A stretch of DNA of 54,478 nucleotides from Lindgomyces ingoldianus (GCF_010093535.1 NW_022985174.1:432192-486669); one strand, 5' to 3'. Shown: positions 24,013-35,442, numbered from the stretch's first letter. Notes: generated by a model from the letters alone, not told the origin. Translations and numbers: made by a program.

Positions 24013-25829
24013 ATGGGTCAGACTCTCTCGGAGCCGGTGGTCGACAAGGTAATCCCGCCCAATTCCCTCTCCCCGCCCCCGCACCCCCAATTCATCCTCT
24101 CGCTTGCGTTAGCAACAGTTCACTACAGTGTGCAGATTGCTTGACCTTTCAATATCCCCCTACCGTCTTCAGCTGAACTGTGCCTTTAGAAATCCGCAAA
24201 CGGCGATGGCGACTCGATTATCTTTGGTGTTTCTTCTATGCAGGGCTGGCGAATCAGCATGGAAGATGCCCATGCCGCAATCTTAGACCTTCACGCCCTG
24301 AGCGAGGATGGGAAAGCGACACCCGACGATAAGCGGCTAAGTTTCTTCGGTGTATACGATGGCCATGGTGGCGACAAGGTGGCGCTGTATGCTGGTGACC
24401 ACCTCCATGAGATCATTGCGAAGCAGGAGGCCTTCAAAGGAGGTGATATAAAAAAGGCGCTCCAGGATGGCTTTCTGGCGACCGACAGAGCAATACTCAG
24501 CGGTAGGATTCCCTCGATAGATTCTTCCCTGCTGACACATATGGCTGACTCATCGGAATCAGATCCCAAATACGAAGAGGAAGTCTCAGGGTGCACTGCG
24601 TCGGTCGGCATTATCTCAAAGAACAAGATATACGTGGTATGTTGACCTTGAACAACCTTGCAGGCAAGTGCTAAGCATAACAGGCAAATTCCGGAGATTC
24701 CCGAAGCGTTCTTGGGATAAAGGGCAGGGCGAAACCTCTCTCCTACGACCACAAACCGCAGAACGAGAGTAAGTTTTCGGCCCATTTAGGGAATTGCGCT
24801 CATATTATACAGCCGAGAAAGCGCGTATTCAAGCCGCGGGCGGTTTTGTAGACTTTGGCCGCGTCAATGGTAACCTTGCGTTGTCACGCGCCATCGGTGA
24901 CTTTGAATTCAAGAAGAGCGCAGAGCTCCCGCCCGAACACCAGATAGTCACAGCCTTTCCAGATGTCGAGATACATGACATAAACGAGGATGACGAGTTT
25001 TTGGTCATCGCTTGCGACGGTGCGGGTGTCTCCCTTACGCTTGTTGACCGTTTGCTGATACGTGTACAACAGGTATTTGGGATTGTCAATCGTCTCAGGC
25101 TGTCATCGAATTTGTCCGACGGGGTATCGTGGCAAAGCAGGAACTCTCGGCCATTTGCGAGAACATGATGGACAACTGTCTGGCTTCGAACAGTGACACT
25201 GGTGGTGTTGGCTGTGATAACATGACCATGATTGTCATTGGACTTCTCCAAGGGCGTACCAAAGATGAATGGTACGAATCCATTGCGAAGAGAGTCGCAA
25301 ATGGAGAGGGTCCATGTGCTCCGCCAGAGTATGGCAAGTCTGAGAATCCACCCTCGCCCACCTCATAGGGCGATTAGTACAGGTCTAATATATGTCTATA
25401 GCCGAGTTCCGCGGTCCTGGAGTCCACCACCGAATTGATGATAGCCCTGATGATATCGATATGGATCTTGATCATCGCTTCCGCCCAAATAGCGGGCTGG
25501 GTGGCCGGATCATCCTCCTCGGAGATGGCACGGAGATATCAGCCGAGGCTGGCGACGCTGAGATGTTTGATCATGACGATGAGGATAAGGATTTAGATTC
25601 ACAGGTGAACAAGTTCAAGTCAGAAGGATCCTCAAATGGCACAGATACCGCACGTAATGCGCGCGAAGAAACTCCCGGGCCCGCTCCCCTTGCTAGCAGC
25701 AATCCAGGGCCGACAGAGTCACCGTCTTCAGTACAGACGGAGAAGTCCGAGACTAGCGAGGCTAAAGCAAATCCCGAGAAGGACTCCCACATGCCCGACA
25801 AGCCCATCGCAGGCGCAAGTGAGAAGTAG
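24013..25829 (+). CDS. PTC3: PP2C-type Ser/Thr phosphatase, Ptc2/Ptc3 group
   Basis: Six exons: 24013-24048, 24190-24636, 24684-24768, 24813-25019, 25073-25333 and 25402-25829; 487 aa. The N terminus MGQTLSEP fits an N-myristoylation signal (Gly2, Ser6). PP2C metal-binding motifs are present: [66 protein letters not shown] and [15 protein letters not shown]. The C-terminal region ([14 protein letters not shown], then an acidic low-complexity tail) is typical of fungal Ptc2/3. Family role: Mg/Mn-dependent dephosphorylation that dampens stress MAPK and checkpoint kinase signalling. The last intron (25334-25401) uses a GC donor (G|GCAAGT). Confidence 0.94.
25334..25401 (+). other. GC-AG intron in the PP2C gene
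   Basis: The exon-intron junction is TATG|GCAAGT, the classic consensus for GC donors, and the acceptor is TCTATAG|CC. The join (phase 1) produces PPEYAEFRGPG, which is conserved in Ptc2/3 proteins. No in-phase GT donor would do this. Confidence 0.85.
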
Positions 25830-26550
25830 TACCTTTCACTTGATGTTCGATATCCTTTGGACGTACGCGCAACTAGCTAGACGGTTCTTTTGGCCTAGGG
25901 GGATTGCAGCTGGGCATGGGTTACAAATTCTAATCGTTTATGTTATGATAGGGAAGGAAGGGTGCGGGTGGGGATAAGTTTTGCCGCAGGCACGCATCAC
26001 AAGATTCAATGATGGATCATGGCCATGGCAATGGCACAATCCTGGCACAAGACTACCTTAATGAAGGGTAGTCACTAAATGATACCTGACGGGGTCGCTG
26101 ATCGTCGTCTCCTTATATTTTCTTAACCCCAACTACCGTTGACTACTTCTCATTCTCTTGTTTGGGTTCTGCTGCTCGGTGACTTATCAACACGACAAAG
26201 GGATTGCATCTGCCTTCTTTCACTGAAAGTTTTAGCGTACCATTGGAATGTACAGCTGTGCGCGATTGGTGTATAGAGATTGCTTGGCTAAATTGGCACC
26301 ATTTCTTGTGTTTCACTTCATCATCAACACCAGTTGAAGTTCTACTGCGTCATTAGCAGTTATATATCTTTGAAAATATTTTACCATCAGTAAAGCTTTC
26401 CCCTCGTGAAATTTAGGGACACATGAGTCGCCTCTCCATGATATCATTTTAGTCTAGTTATTGACATTGTACTGTGATGTCTTCATTTTATTTTCTCTCC
26501 ACTTCCCCATACCCTTTTCAAAAAAAACTTGATCTCAATTATAATAACTC
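25830..26550. other. Intergenic: PP2C 3' region
   Basis: AT-rich non-coding sequence between the PP2C stop and the MITE target duplication. It probably includes the PP2C 3' UTR. No recognisable ORF. Confidence 0.4.
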
Positions 26551-26558
26551 GGCCCGAT
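26551..26558. repeat. Left target-site duplication of the MITE
   Basis: GGCCCGAT, identical to 27216-27223 on the other side of the element. Confidence 0.88.
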
Positions 26559-27215
26559 CAGTGTGTCCAACCGTTAGTACACCTAATAGTACAGTACTGC
26601 AGTACACTGATTTTGGTCACGTACGTACGTACAGGGCATCTACTCAGTATACTGTACTATACATGAGGCTGCTGTACTAACCGTTTACGGTAGTTATATA
26701 GGATTTTTGGTGGTTTTGGGCGGTTGAAGGCAGGTTGCTGAGGGCCAGGGGGCTCGTGTTCGGAGATTAATGCGGAGAATGCCGTTATTGCCTGTTTTGT
26801 TAGCAATCTTCTAACAAATTCAGCAACTATGCCATCTACGTTATTCTTTTGCCCATTATGATGTCCCAATTCCTATCCCAATCAACGACGCGGTCGACAA
26901 TAGAGGCTCTTCAACTGCAGAAGAATTAGTTACGTAACAACGCTGTTACTAGTGAGCTGACTGAGCTTACAGAGTACATTAAAACAGTGAGATCAACAAC
27001 AGTAGATCTCACAAGGGGTATCACAACTTCCTAATTGGGTATAGTCTTTAGCTTCAGCGCAATTACTTCATAATACTTCAATATACTTCAGTTACTGTAT
27101 CCTAACCGTACACTGACGTCATCTCCTCCGTACAGTTAGTTAGTAACAGCCTCCTCTTCCGTAACTGTACTATACAGCCTCCAAAAGGCTCCGTAACTAA
27201 CGGTTGGACACACTG
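26559..27215. mobile_element. hAT-type MITE, 657 bp, with terminal inverted repeats and 8-bp target duplication
   Basis: The element starts CAGTGTGTCCAACCGTTAGT and ends with its exact 20-base reverse complement. It is flanked on both sides by the 8-bp direct repeat GGCCCGAT (26551-26558 and 27216-27223). An 8-bp duplication and a CAGTG terminus are hallmarks of hAT elements. There is no transposase-sized ORF; the longest inside is 70 codons and unrecognised. The interior is rich in GTAC and ACGG/CCGT palindromic words, including an ACGTACGTACGTAC-like run at 26620-26632. It inserted in the intergenic region downstream of the PP2C gene. Intact TIR and duplication suggest a fairly recent insertion, mobilised in trans. 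Confidence 0.88.
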
Positions 27216-27223
27216 GGCCCGAT
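27216..27223. repeat. Right target-site duplication of the MITE
   Basis: GGCCCGAT, directly after the terminal CACTG of the element. Confidence 0.88.
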
Positions 27224-27499
27224 AGTCTAATGTGAGTATAGGCCAGTCTACATCTGAGCTAGAATAGAAGTTTTAGATGCGTATTAACCCCGGATCCAAG
27301 TAAGTGTGGCTGACTGTGGGATTTCATTTCACCGCTGGCAACAGAAAATCTTACAAAAAGTGGTCTAGGTTTTCCTAAATAGAGGTTTTCCTTTTCCATT
27401 TTCTGGCTTTATTAGTTTCTCATTCATTAACCATTCACCTTGATGAAGGGGGAGGGGAGGGACACCCCATAAAAAATCTGCTACTGCACATCCAAACTA

Positions 27500-28210
27500 G
27501 CTATCGCCCCTCCCATGCCACACGTTATCAATACACGCAGCCCTGGCATCACTAGGTTGTTTCTTTGGATCGATTCCATTTCCCTTAACTGTTCTTGAAA
27601 AAAGGGGTCTGGGAGCCCGAGGCTAGCACTAGTGCCGTGCTAAAATGCGTAGTTAGAGGTAATCACATCGCCGCGACGCCACGCGGCCTGGTAGGCATTG
27701 AAAGTGAGGATGCCGGCTTTGAGCCCGAATTTGTAGGTATGTATGAAGAATGAACGGGCTAGTTAGTCGTCATGAGGTATGCAGAGTTGAAATAAGCGTA
27801 ACCTTTTCCTAATTCATCGTTCGCCTTTGCTACATCTTCGATGGATTGCAAACTAGCGGCACTATGCCAGTATGGTAACATGAGCTCCCCGGAAACTTTT
27901 GCCACAGGTAGCTCGCTAAGCGGGTGGTAGGTTTAGTTCATTTATATTAGCGCGAAGTCGATGAGCGCTGGGACATTATGGCCGAATATCGTTGTTGAAA
28001 TGTCGCGCGTATTGGTGTCGACGAGCATGCGTGGGATGATGCGGTGTCGGTAAAAGGATTGTAGGTTTACAATGTGGGTGTAGGATTGCCTCATGCTGGA
28101 AGAGGTGTACAACCACCCGTTCGGTGAGCCTTGCTTTGGTGGGCTCTTCGAGTTTGCCTGGGTCTGGGAGTAGTCAGTAAAGTGCGGGAGAACGGAGTAT
28201 GAAAACGCTT
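27500..28210 (-). pseudogene. Decayed FMN-dependent alpha-hydroxyacid oxidase (lactate oxidase/monooxygenase type)
   Basis: Read on the minus strand, fragments of one family appear in the right order but in different frames. First comes DPGKLEEPTKARLTER, then after a frameshift YRHRIIPRMLVDTNTRDIST and TIFGHNVPALIDFALI ending in a stop. Further on are LQSIEDVAKANDELGKG, AAWRRGDVITSNYAF with a stop, and NGIDPKKQPSDARAACIDNV followed by WHGRG. These match the N-terminal and central parts of FMN-dependent hydroxyacid dehydrogenases. Several stops and at least two frameshifts are present, and the catalytic C-terminal barrel half (His/Arg FMN-site motifs) is missing. It is non-functional and lies 0.3 kb from the MITE. 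The exact parent family member is inferred. Confidence 0.72.
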
Positions 28211-29948
28211 GGGAGGGCGTACCAATGCTAAATGGAGGTGTCAGAGTTTCATTGCTTTTCCAGAAGTTTTCTCGCTTGTAGAGACCGTATTGGGGTATCG
28301 ATCTGGTTTTGCGATTGGAGTTGTTAGGGTCTGTGATTGTGGATGTTCTGATTTAGGAAGACAAAAGTGGAGAAAGGGAATTGAGAGAGAAATGTTGGAG
28401 TATCGTGGACAGCACCCATTTTAGCCTATACAAATTTCTTCTCAGACAGAGATGGAATAGTGGCTATGTGGATGCGAACTTTGACGAAGTGGAGTTGTGG
28501 TAGCTATGATCGGAGTCTAATCTGATTTCTGTTCCTGAGCATCTCATTATTCCCGTCATGGTGCTAGATCTATGGAGTAAAATTGATCTCCTTAAATATG
28601 CGTAAGCTAACCCTCTTAGATCTCGGGTCTCAAAGTGACCCATGGGTGCTAAAACTTTTAGGGTGGCAGGTGGAAGACGCTTAATGTGACGTTGTGGGAG
28701 AGACATTCCCGGATCAGGGAGGGGCTCGTGCGAAAAGTCTGTGGGGTTTGGTAATGCTTATTTAAACATCTTCGTTTGAGACATGAGGCCCAATTCTGCA
28801 TCACACCTTAGAGTTGCTGGAAGTCAATCCTCGCATGCAGCTACCATGGCCAAGACGTCAGGTAGCGAGTTGGATGAATACGAAAGGAGCTTCCCTTGCT
28901 CATGCATTTGCCCGTCGTATGATCGTTTGATCGATCTCAGGTTCAATGAGGGACTTCGCACCCTTTTTTTTGTGTCGAAGGCATGCCTACAACTCATCAG
29001 CGGATTTTTGTCCATTGGACATCCGTTGCAAAACGTGAAGTGGGTCAAGTGAGGATATAGACTGTGCTTTTCACGGCGCTCTACTTATGATAAAATGGCC
29101 GGAAGCACCTCCAGCTTTCTTGAAAGCTGTAAGCACCGATTTACAAAAATGATTTCTATATCATTTCTACATCTGCGGAAATTAACCCTTTTCACCTTCT
29201 TCCCGAGCGAACCACCGGAAATCAGATATGGATGTCACCACATTCATCTTGCCCGATCCTCAACAAGGTGCTTTAGGTGGCCAAGTTAGGGAGCAGAGCG
29301 ATTTCAACCAAGCACTGAATATCTATCCAATCTGCCATACCCTACAAAGAGGGGGGGGCGTTCAGATTGACTGCAGCGGTCCCATCAGTCGACTTAACTG
29401 GGTTTTCTTCGCTGGCGATCTTTCTTAATTTGGTAGGAACTTCAACAGCGGCGAGAACACGAATGGGGTAAAGTAACATCCGCACAATTACTCAGATGGA
29501 GGTCAGTTGCAAGACTGCCGCGCTCTCTGTGGCCCTGGCACGCAAGGGGTGGCGTGACGCAGCTCGCTAGTTGCGGGCCATTGTATTTTGGGCAGGGAAA
29601 TCATGGTAGGTCCCCAAAGGCCCTTGGAGAATCTACTGACACTTCAGATCTCGAAGAGAATCCAATTGATGTTGTCAAAGGAGTACTGGCATAGGATGGA
29701 GAGGCTTCGACGATAAGTATTCTCCAGTTAGAGACCTCTACCGATATCAGATGTGGAATTTCATTACACAGATGCATACAGGTACGTTCAATCTGTTTTT
29801 GAGCCCTTGTAACTAGGAGGCTAAACGGGTCTTCAAATGCTGCAACCAGAAAGTCAATCTAAGGAGATACGAGAGAAGTGCTGGGTACGGCATTCCTCTG
29901 AAAAACATTGATTCCACTAAGAATGGCTCCTCCCGGTACAAAGATCAT
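28211..29948. other. Gene-poor accessory stretch, nothing recognised
   Basis: Several ORFs of 60-90 codons occur on both strands (for example 28783-29052 plus and 29228-29428 plus), but none shows family motifs or splice support. It may contain further decayed genes too diverged to name. Confidence 0.35.
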
Positions 29949-30296
29949 TCATTCCACTACGTCATTAATCCCGGCGCTGTCGATGTGTATTAATTGCACC
30001 ATTACCGCAGCGAGCACGAAGACGGGCGCAAGAGCGGTCTGGGTTGGTTGAAGCGCAAACTCGCAGCTGGAGGTTACAGCCGTCCGGTAATCATCGTGCA
30101 GCATTTCCTCTTCTCTGTGTGAGCGAATGATAGTACCCACGACTGCTGGAGTCTCGAACAAAGCAACAATCTCCTTGAAGTGCTGCTGCCATACAACGCC
30201 ATTGCCGTGTGCGTCGGTTACTGCCACAATGTTGACCTCCTCCTGAAGATGCTCGATCAGATTCCAAATGAAATGCGGACATTTGAAGCGGGTCAC
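29949..30296 (-). CDS. Hypothetical ORF, possibly a decayed fragment
   Basis: A 115-codon minus-strand ORF with a segment NIVAVTDAHGNGVVWQQHFK that faintly resembles an ankyrin-repeat stretch, and a hydrophobic stretch near its end (LAPVFVLAAVMVQLIHI). It partly overlaps the plus-strand ORF at 30180-30996, so at most one is likely to be real. I do not recognise it. Confidence 0.2.
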   Translation of the reverse strand: MTRFKCPHFIWNLIEHLQEEVNIVAVTDAHGNGVVWQQHFKEIVALFETPAVVGTIIRSHREEEMLHDDYRTAVTSSCEFALQPTQTALAPVFVLAAVMVQLIHIDSAGINDVVE

Positions 30297-30996
30297 AGCA
30301 AGGATATCCCTGAGATACGTCCCGGTTGCGCGTTCAACGGGAGTTTTGCCTTGTTTTGTGTCGAGGATCCGACTGGTGACGGGTCAGGAACTATGAATAT
30401 TCTGTACGGCACTGTCGATGGGGACAAAGCAATAGAGTGGGGTAAGGGTTGGAACCACCCCATATTGGCTCATACGATCTATGTGCGTAACATTAAGGTT
30501 CGTCAGCATTCCACCTTCTGTCATCCTATCCTAATTAGCTTTCGTAGGTTGTCTACCTCGACAAAGAAGACGAGAACAGCTCTGCTTTGCTCACATATGT
30601 CATAGAAGTATGGGGTCAGAGTGCAGACATCAATCACAGCAACGGAGGAAAGCGAGTCGTCTTAGAGCCATCGATCCTACATACTAGGCTATAGCTGACT
30701 TCCAAAACAAGATTCGTTTACATTCGAATGCTTCTGACCGCAAATCCCGCCAATGCGATTACCCACCTCAGTTTATAGACCCAAGAGCAAGCGGACAGTC
30801 GATTCCAGGATCTTGTAAAAGAGCAAAAGGAAAGTATCGGTACCTTCAGTGCTTGAGGGGTTCAGGGATGCCACCTGTCAAGCAGCGAATTATTCTGCGC
30901 TCTGACAAAGCTTGGAGTGTACCACCAAAGAATATGACGGATGTGACACGGAATATTAACGTGGATCGCAAGGGCGGTTATCTTTACATGTGCTAG
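30180..30996 (+). pseudogene. Hypothetical gene, probably interrupted by a frameshift
   Basis: Plus-strand frame 30180-30497 joins 30548-30694 across a plausible 50-nt intron (AAG|GTTCGT ... CTAATTAG...CGTAG|GTT). The result, with segments such as TMNILYGTVDGDKAIEWGKG and VVYLDKEDENSSALLTYVIE, looks like real coding sequence. The frame hits TAG at 30692. From base 30694 another frame continues for 100 codons (ADFQNKIRLHSNASDRKSRQ ... GGYLYMC) to a stop at 30994-30996. One missing base near 30690 would unite the two. I do not recognise the family. The start is uncertain; first 30180 codons overlap an opposite-strand ORF. Alternatives are a real intron with an unusual donor (GTCAGA at about 30613) or a sequencing error. 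Confidence 0.35.
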
Positions 30997-31539
30997 AGGA
31001 TTTAGTTGATCTTAGTGTCAATTCAAGTTCCTGCAATAATTTGTAAGGACGACATGGTGGAGTAGGAAGGCTCGGAGGCGAGGTTATGCGGCCTGTTCAT
31101 GTTCCGACCGGCGTTCTTTCTCATCTCTCAATTCGATTGAGCATGGGATTGCGTTGTTGCGTATTTTTAGACTTCCCTCCTGGACTGCTCCTCCTCCACA
31201 ACAGAAATACAATTCACGACTCGTCTCACATGCTGACATAAACGTAAGACGACGGCCCTCGCGTGGTCCCACCAAGCGTGTCCTCGACCCAAAACTTCCC
31301 AATCTACTCACCGACACACATGCATGACACATGTGACTCCGTTCCGTCCAATTGGGGCGAGCGCACGTGCTGAAATGGCCCAAGCTTCATCTTCATCCTC
31401 AACGCGGGACATGCGACACCTTCTCACTCTCACGTCTCAACGCTTCGACACCGGTCGCATCTCCTTCTACTCCCTTTAGACCGTCGTACATATTCCTTCG
31501 CACGTCGTATACTTCTTGTCTCGCCTAGTAGAAACCACC
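30997..31539. promoter_or_regulatory. Upstream region of LST8
   Basis: 543 bases before the LST8 start. A CACGTG palindrome lies near 31363, followed by a CT-rich leader (31410-31470). No coding region is supported here; the minus-strand ORF at 31084-31383 lacks recognisable motifs. Confidence 0.4.
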
Positions 31540-32682
31540 ATGTCTGTAATACTCTGTACTGGTACGTCGCTGCCCTTTCACGCTTTGGCAGGAGCAATCT
31601 GACTGGCAACATAGCTGGCTATGACCACACGATCCGGTACATGACTTTGCTCCGAATGGCTCCCCACATTCGTTTTGCTAATGCGCTGCCTTCAGCTTCT
31701 GGGAAGCCCTCTCAGGCATTTGTTCCCGCACCATTCCCCACCCCGACTCTCAAGTCAACCGGCTTTGCATTTCTCCCGACAAACGCTACCTCGCCGCCGC
31801 AGGCCATCATACTGTAAAGCTTTACGATATCAAATCTACTAACCCGAACGCCGTCCTTACCTTTGATGGACATACGAGTAACATCACAGGTGTCGCTTTC
31901 CATTGCGAGGGTAAATGGATGGTGACATCATCTGAAGATGGCACGGTCAAGATATGGGACACGCGCTCCGGCAGTGTTCAGCGGAACTATACTCATGCAG
32001 TCCCCGTTAATGATGTGGTTATTCATCCCAACCAGGGCGAGCTAATTAGTTGTGATCGAGGAGGAAACGTCCGCATCTGGGATCTTGGCGAGAACAAATG
32101 CTCACACCAACTAATTCCTGAGGACGACGTCTCGGTAGCTAGCGTTACTGTGGCTAGTGATGGTACCATGCTCTGTGCTGGAAATAACGCGGTGAGTTTC
32201 TGGATTCCCTGGAGAACTATAATCGTTGAACGTGGTACTAGGGCAATGTCTATGTCTGGCGTATGATCCAGCGTTCCGAAGTCACCTCACTTGTCCCTGT
32301 CTGCAAATTCGTCGCCCACCAGACCTACATCACCCGGGTCCTGCTCTCCCCAGACGTCCGCCATCTAGCTACGTGCTCGGCTGACCACACTGCGCGCATA
32401 TGGTCCGTTGACACTTCGCAACCGCATAACGCCACACCTGCCGATCAGCTTCCCCTCGACCGCGACCCGAATGCTTTTCCTCTTGAAACTACACTGCATG
32501 GACATCAGAGATGGGTTTGGGATTGTGCCTTTAGCGCCGACTCGGCATATCTGGTTACTGCCTGCTCGGACCATTATGCCAGGCTGTGGGAGCTCAATAG
32601 CCAGTCCATCATTCGCCAGTATAATGGACATCACCGGGGTGCCGTCTGTGTTGCGCTGAATGATACTGCTGTTGGTAGTTGA
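31540..32682 (+). CDS. LST8: Lst8, WD40 subunit of TOR complexes 1 and 2
   Basis: Four exons: 31540-31561, 31615-31636, 31696-32191 and 32242-32682; 326 aa. The first two exons are only 22 nt each, and phases 1, 2 and 0 close perfectly to give MSVILCTAGYDHTIRFWEAL. Seven WD40 blades are visible, such as VNRLCISPDKRYLAAAGHHT, NITGVAFHCEGKWMVTSSED, GTVKIWDTRSG, VNDVVIHPNQGELISCDRGG, THLHGHQRWVWDC-type sequence, and YLVTACSDHYARLWELNSQS. Lst8 stabilises the Tor kinase domain in both complexes and so links nutrient signals to growth. The length matches the family (about 300-330 aa). Confidence 0.94.
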
Positions 32683-33204
32683 GAAATTGCCTGTTTTCCT
32701 CTTGTTCTGTATCGTTATTCAACGCATTAGCGACGGCGAATGGGCCTTATTTTCGGTGCATTATAATGGTAATGGTAATGGAGTTTTTGGGTCCTCAGGG
32801 TCATGGCAAAAGGAGGAAAGAGCATGGGCTCCTTGGGCTGGAGGGTTTTTTGTGTTGAAGGCATGCCAATGCATCCTACCGCTTCGACCTAGTGCTCACC
32901 ATCGTTCGTCTGTGCGTCTTTCGTTGTGACTCGAACTTCAATGAAGTCTCCAAGAATAAACAATTTCTGGAAGACTGGAAGACTGGACTGTCGTCTTGAA
33001 GGTACTCACTCACATGGCTATGAGGCGAACTGCAGGTTTGGACGGATGAGAGACAGTTTTCGCAATGGAGAGGAAGTGGGGGGATCCAAAGCAACACCGG
33101 TCCTTCTTGCCCCACACCAAATTTCCCCCGCGCTCCCATCAATGTGAATATACCTGAAATAATCACTAGCCCCACCAAAAGCGGAATAGTTCTTTCTCTA
33201 CAAC
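32683..33204. other. Intergenic: LST8 3' region and HET gene promoter
   Basis: 522 bases without a credible gene. Overlapping ORFs on both strands (for example 32876-33283 minus) have no support. Confidence 0.4.
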
Positions 33205-35381
33205 ATGCTATGCAAGCTATGTCAGCCACTGTTTGAGCCAACAGACTTTTCCACTCTATGTGACGACAACATCTCGGTTTCATACGAGCAGCAAGACACC
33301 TTGCCTGCTTGCCTAGGTATCACAGCTTCTGCGGATAAGGGATGCCGGTTCTGCAAAGCCTTGCTGAAGTCTATTCACAAGAGATGGCCGCTTGATACTG
33401 AATCCACTCCATTCTCGCTTCGGATCGGTCCCAGAGCTCGATTTTGGGCGCATTCTATTCTGACGTACGGATTGTCGGAGGAGGAAAATGGGCTCTATCT
33501 CCTTGAGTTGGACGTGGAAGTCGATGGGGTTGGAGTACTCCCTCCTTTGAGGTTTGAAATGTTTTCTTATCCAGGTATGTGAGTTATATGATCTGTGTGG
33601 ATCGCGAATCTGTTGTGACCAAGGGGTTTAGGATCTAGTGTTGCGGGCAGGTTCAACATTAAGCGTGTCGCTCCTGACATAGACAGGACGAGCGAGAGCT
33701 GTGCCCAGCTTCTCCGAGGCTGGGTCATGGATTGTGCAACGACACATAGTACATGCTATCAGGAATCATGCTCTGGTCTTCCTACTCGAGTGGTTGATGT
33801 TAGCCAAAGGAATCAAAACCCACACCTCGTTCTATCTACTGGGGATGAAGAAGTTGCCTATGTGGCTCTTAGTCACTGTTGGGGTCCATTGGTTCCAGGT
33901 TCAAGGCTGCTGAGAACGACATCTGTTAATATCGAATCTATGCGTCGTGAAATTCCTTTGGAAAGGTATATCAGATTCTCTTTTTATGTCTTCTTGCTAT
34001 CACAGCACTGACTAGCCCCACCAACAGTATGCCGCAGAACTTCCAAGACGCCGTCACCGTGACTCGCATGTTGGGGCTTCACTACCTCTGGATAGATTCA
34101 CTCTGCATTATCCAAGACTCGAAAGAGGACTGGGAGAAGGAAGGCGCGAAAATGGGCGACATCTATAAAAACGCCTTTGTCACCATTGCTGCGACGTCCG
34201 CGAGCAGAAGCGAAGATGGGTTTTTGAAGTATAGCACGAACGACTCAAGGACTGCGATATTGCTCCCTGCACTATCTGCCTCGGAAGAATCTGGCGAATT
34301 GATACTCCAGGAAACAACTCACACGGCGTCGCACTGGGAAGAAGCGGTCGAAAGTAGCACATGGAATGACCGCGCGTGGACAATGCAAGAACGATTCTTG
34401 GCTCGATGCGTTATACACTTTTCAAAGCACCAGATCTACTGGGAATGCCACGCACACAAGTTGTCAGAAACTGGGGAGAAGATCCCTCATATGCCCATTA
34501 CGCCACCAGACCCGGGTCTTTTCTGTGTAGAAGAAGAATCAACGAGCGACGGAGAGCAATTTTTAGAAAGTAGTGAGGATCCTGCGGAGGAGATAGGAGG
34601 CCCATCATTCATGCATGAGCTCTATACCTGGTGGTACATAATCGCTGCCCAGTATTCCTCTCGCAAACTCACATATGCGTCCGACAAACTCCCTGCACTC
34701 TCTGGTATCGCCGCCGAAATGCTGTCCCTGGCATCTCCTCACGTCTCAGACCGCTATCTTTGCGGGATATGGGAAGAAGATCTCGCGCACGGCCTTTTAT
34801 GGAGATATAGCGAGACGAGAAATCACATGTGTCACCCCTCACGAACACCGTCGTGGTCTTGGGCGAAATGCGACGGGCAAGTAGTTTGGCGTACCCAAAG
34901 AGGTGGAGAGATGAACGCCTCTAACCCCAAGAAAACAGCTTCGATCTTCCGGCTATTAGGCGCCGATGTTGAGCTTCTTGGAGTGAACCCTTATGGAGAG
35001 GTCAGGCAAGCACGGTTGGATCTCCTTTGCAAGGTCATTGTGGCCACAACCCATGGTCCCCACTGTAATCGTCCGTATATGTCTGAGCTAGGGTTGCCGT
35101 CGACTTTTCCTTTCGACGTGCGACTGGGAGATTCCATGGAAGATGTTGCAGTAGCATGTCTTGATCACCCTGAAGAGCGCGGGAAAGAAATCGTATACTG
35201 CTTGCAGGTTGAACGGCAGGCTCGTGGATTGACACATATGGAGGATAATTGGTCTGGATTGTTGCTGCAAAGGGTGGAAGGAGATGATGAGGAGTATCGG
35301 CGTATCGGTATTTATATCTTGCATCAAGAGTATCTCGACCTTTTTGATGATGTAGAGACGCGAGTATGCGTGCTCCGATAA
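33205..35381 (+). CDS. HET-domain protein (heterokaryon incompatibility type)
   Basis: Three exons: 33205-33574, 33632-33965 and 34028-35381; 685 aa, all GT-AG with exact phase. The N terminus has a Cys-rich start (MLCKLCQ...CRFCKALLKS). The HET core is clear: YVALSHCWG, then SMPQNFQDAVTVTRMLGLHY, LWIDSLCIIQDSKEDWEKEG, MGDIYKNAFVTIAATSASRS, and NDRAWTMQERFLARCVIHFS ending near QIYWEC. HET proteins trigger cell death when genetically different hyphae fuse, usually by acting downstream of an allorecognition partner; many paralogues have no known trigger. No partner domain (NACHT, ankyrin, WD40) is fused here. Its stop lies only 61 bp from the convergent ammonium transporter. Confidence 0.93.
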
Positions 35382-35442
35382 ACATGTATATATTGTAGAT
35401 ACGTACTCTGGCTAGATTATGAGAAATGTTTTCCTCGGAAAT

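Noticed and set aside
32876..33283. 135-codon minus-strand ORF between LST8 and the HET gene
   Set aside because: It overlaps the HET start on the opposite strand and has no recognisable motif or splice-supported extension.
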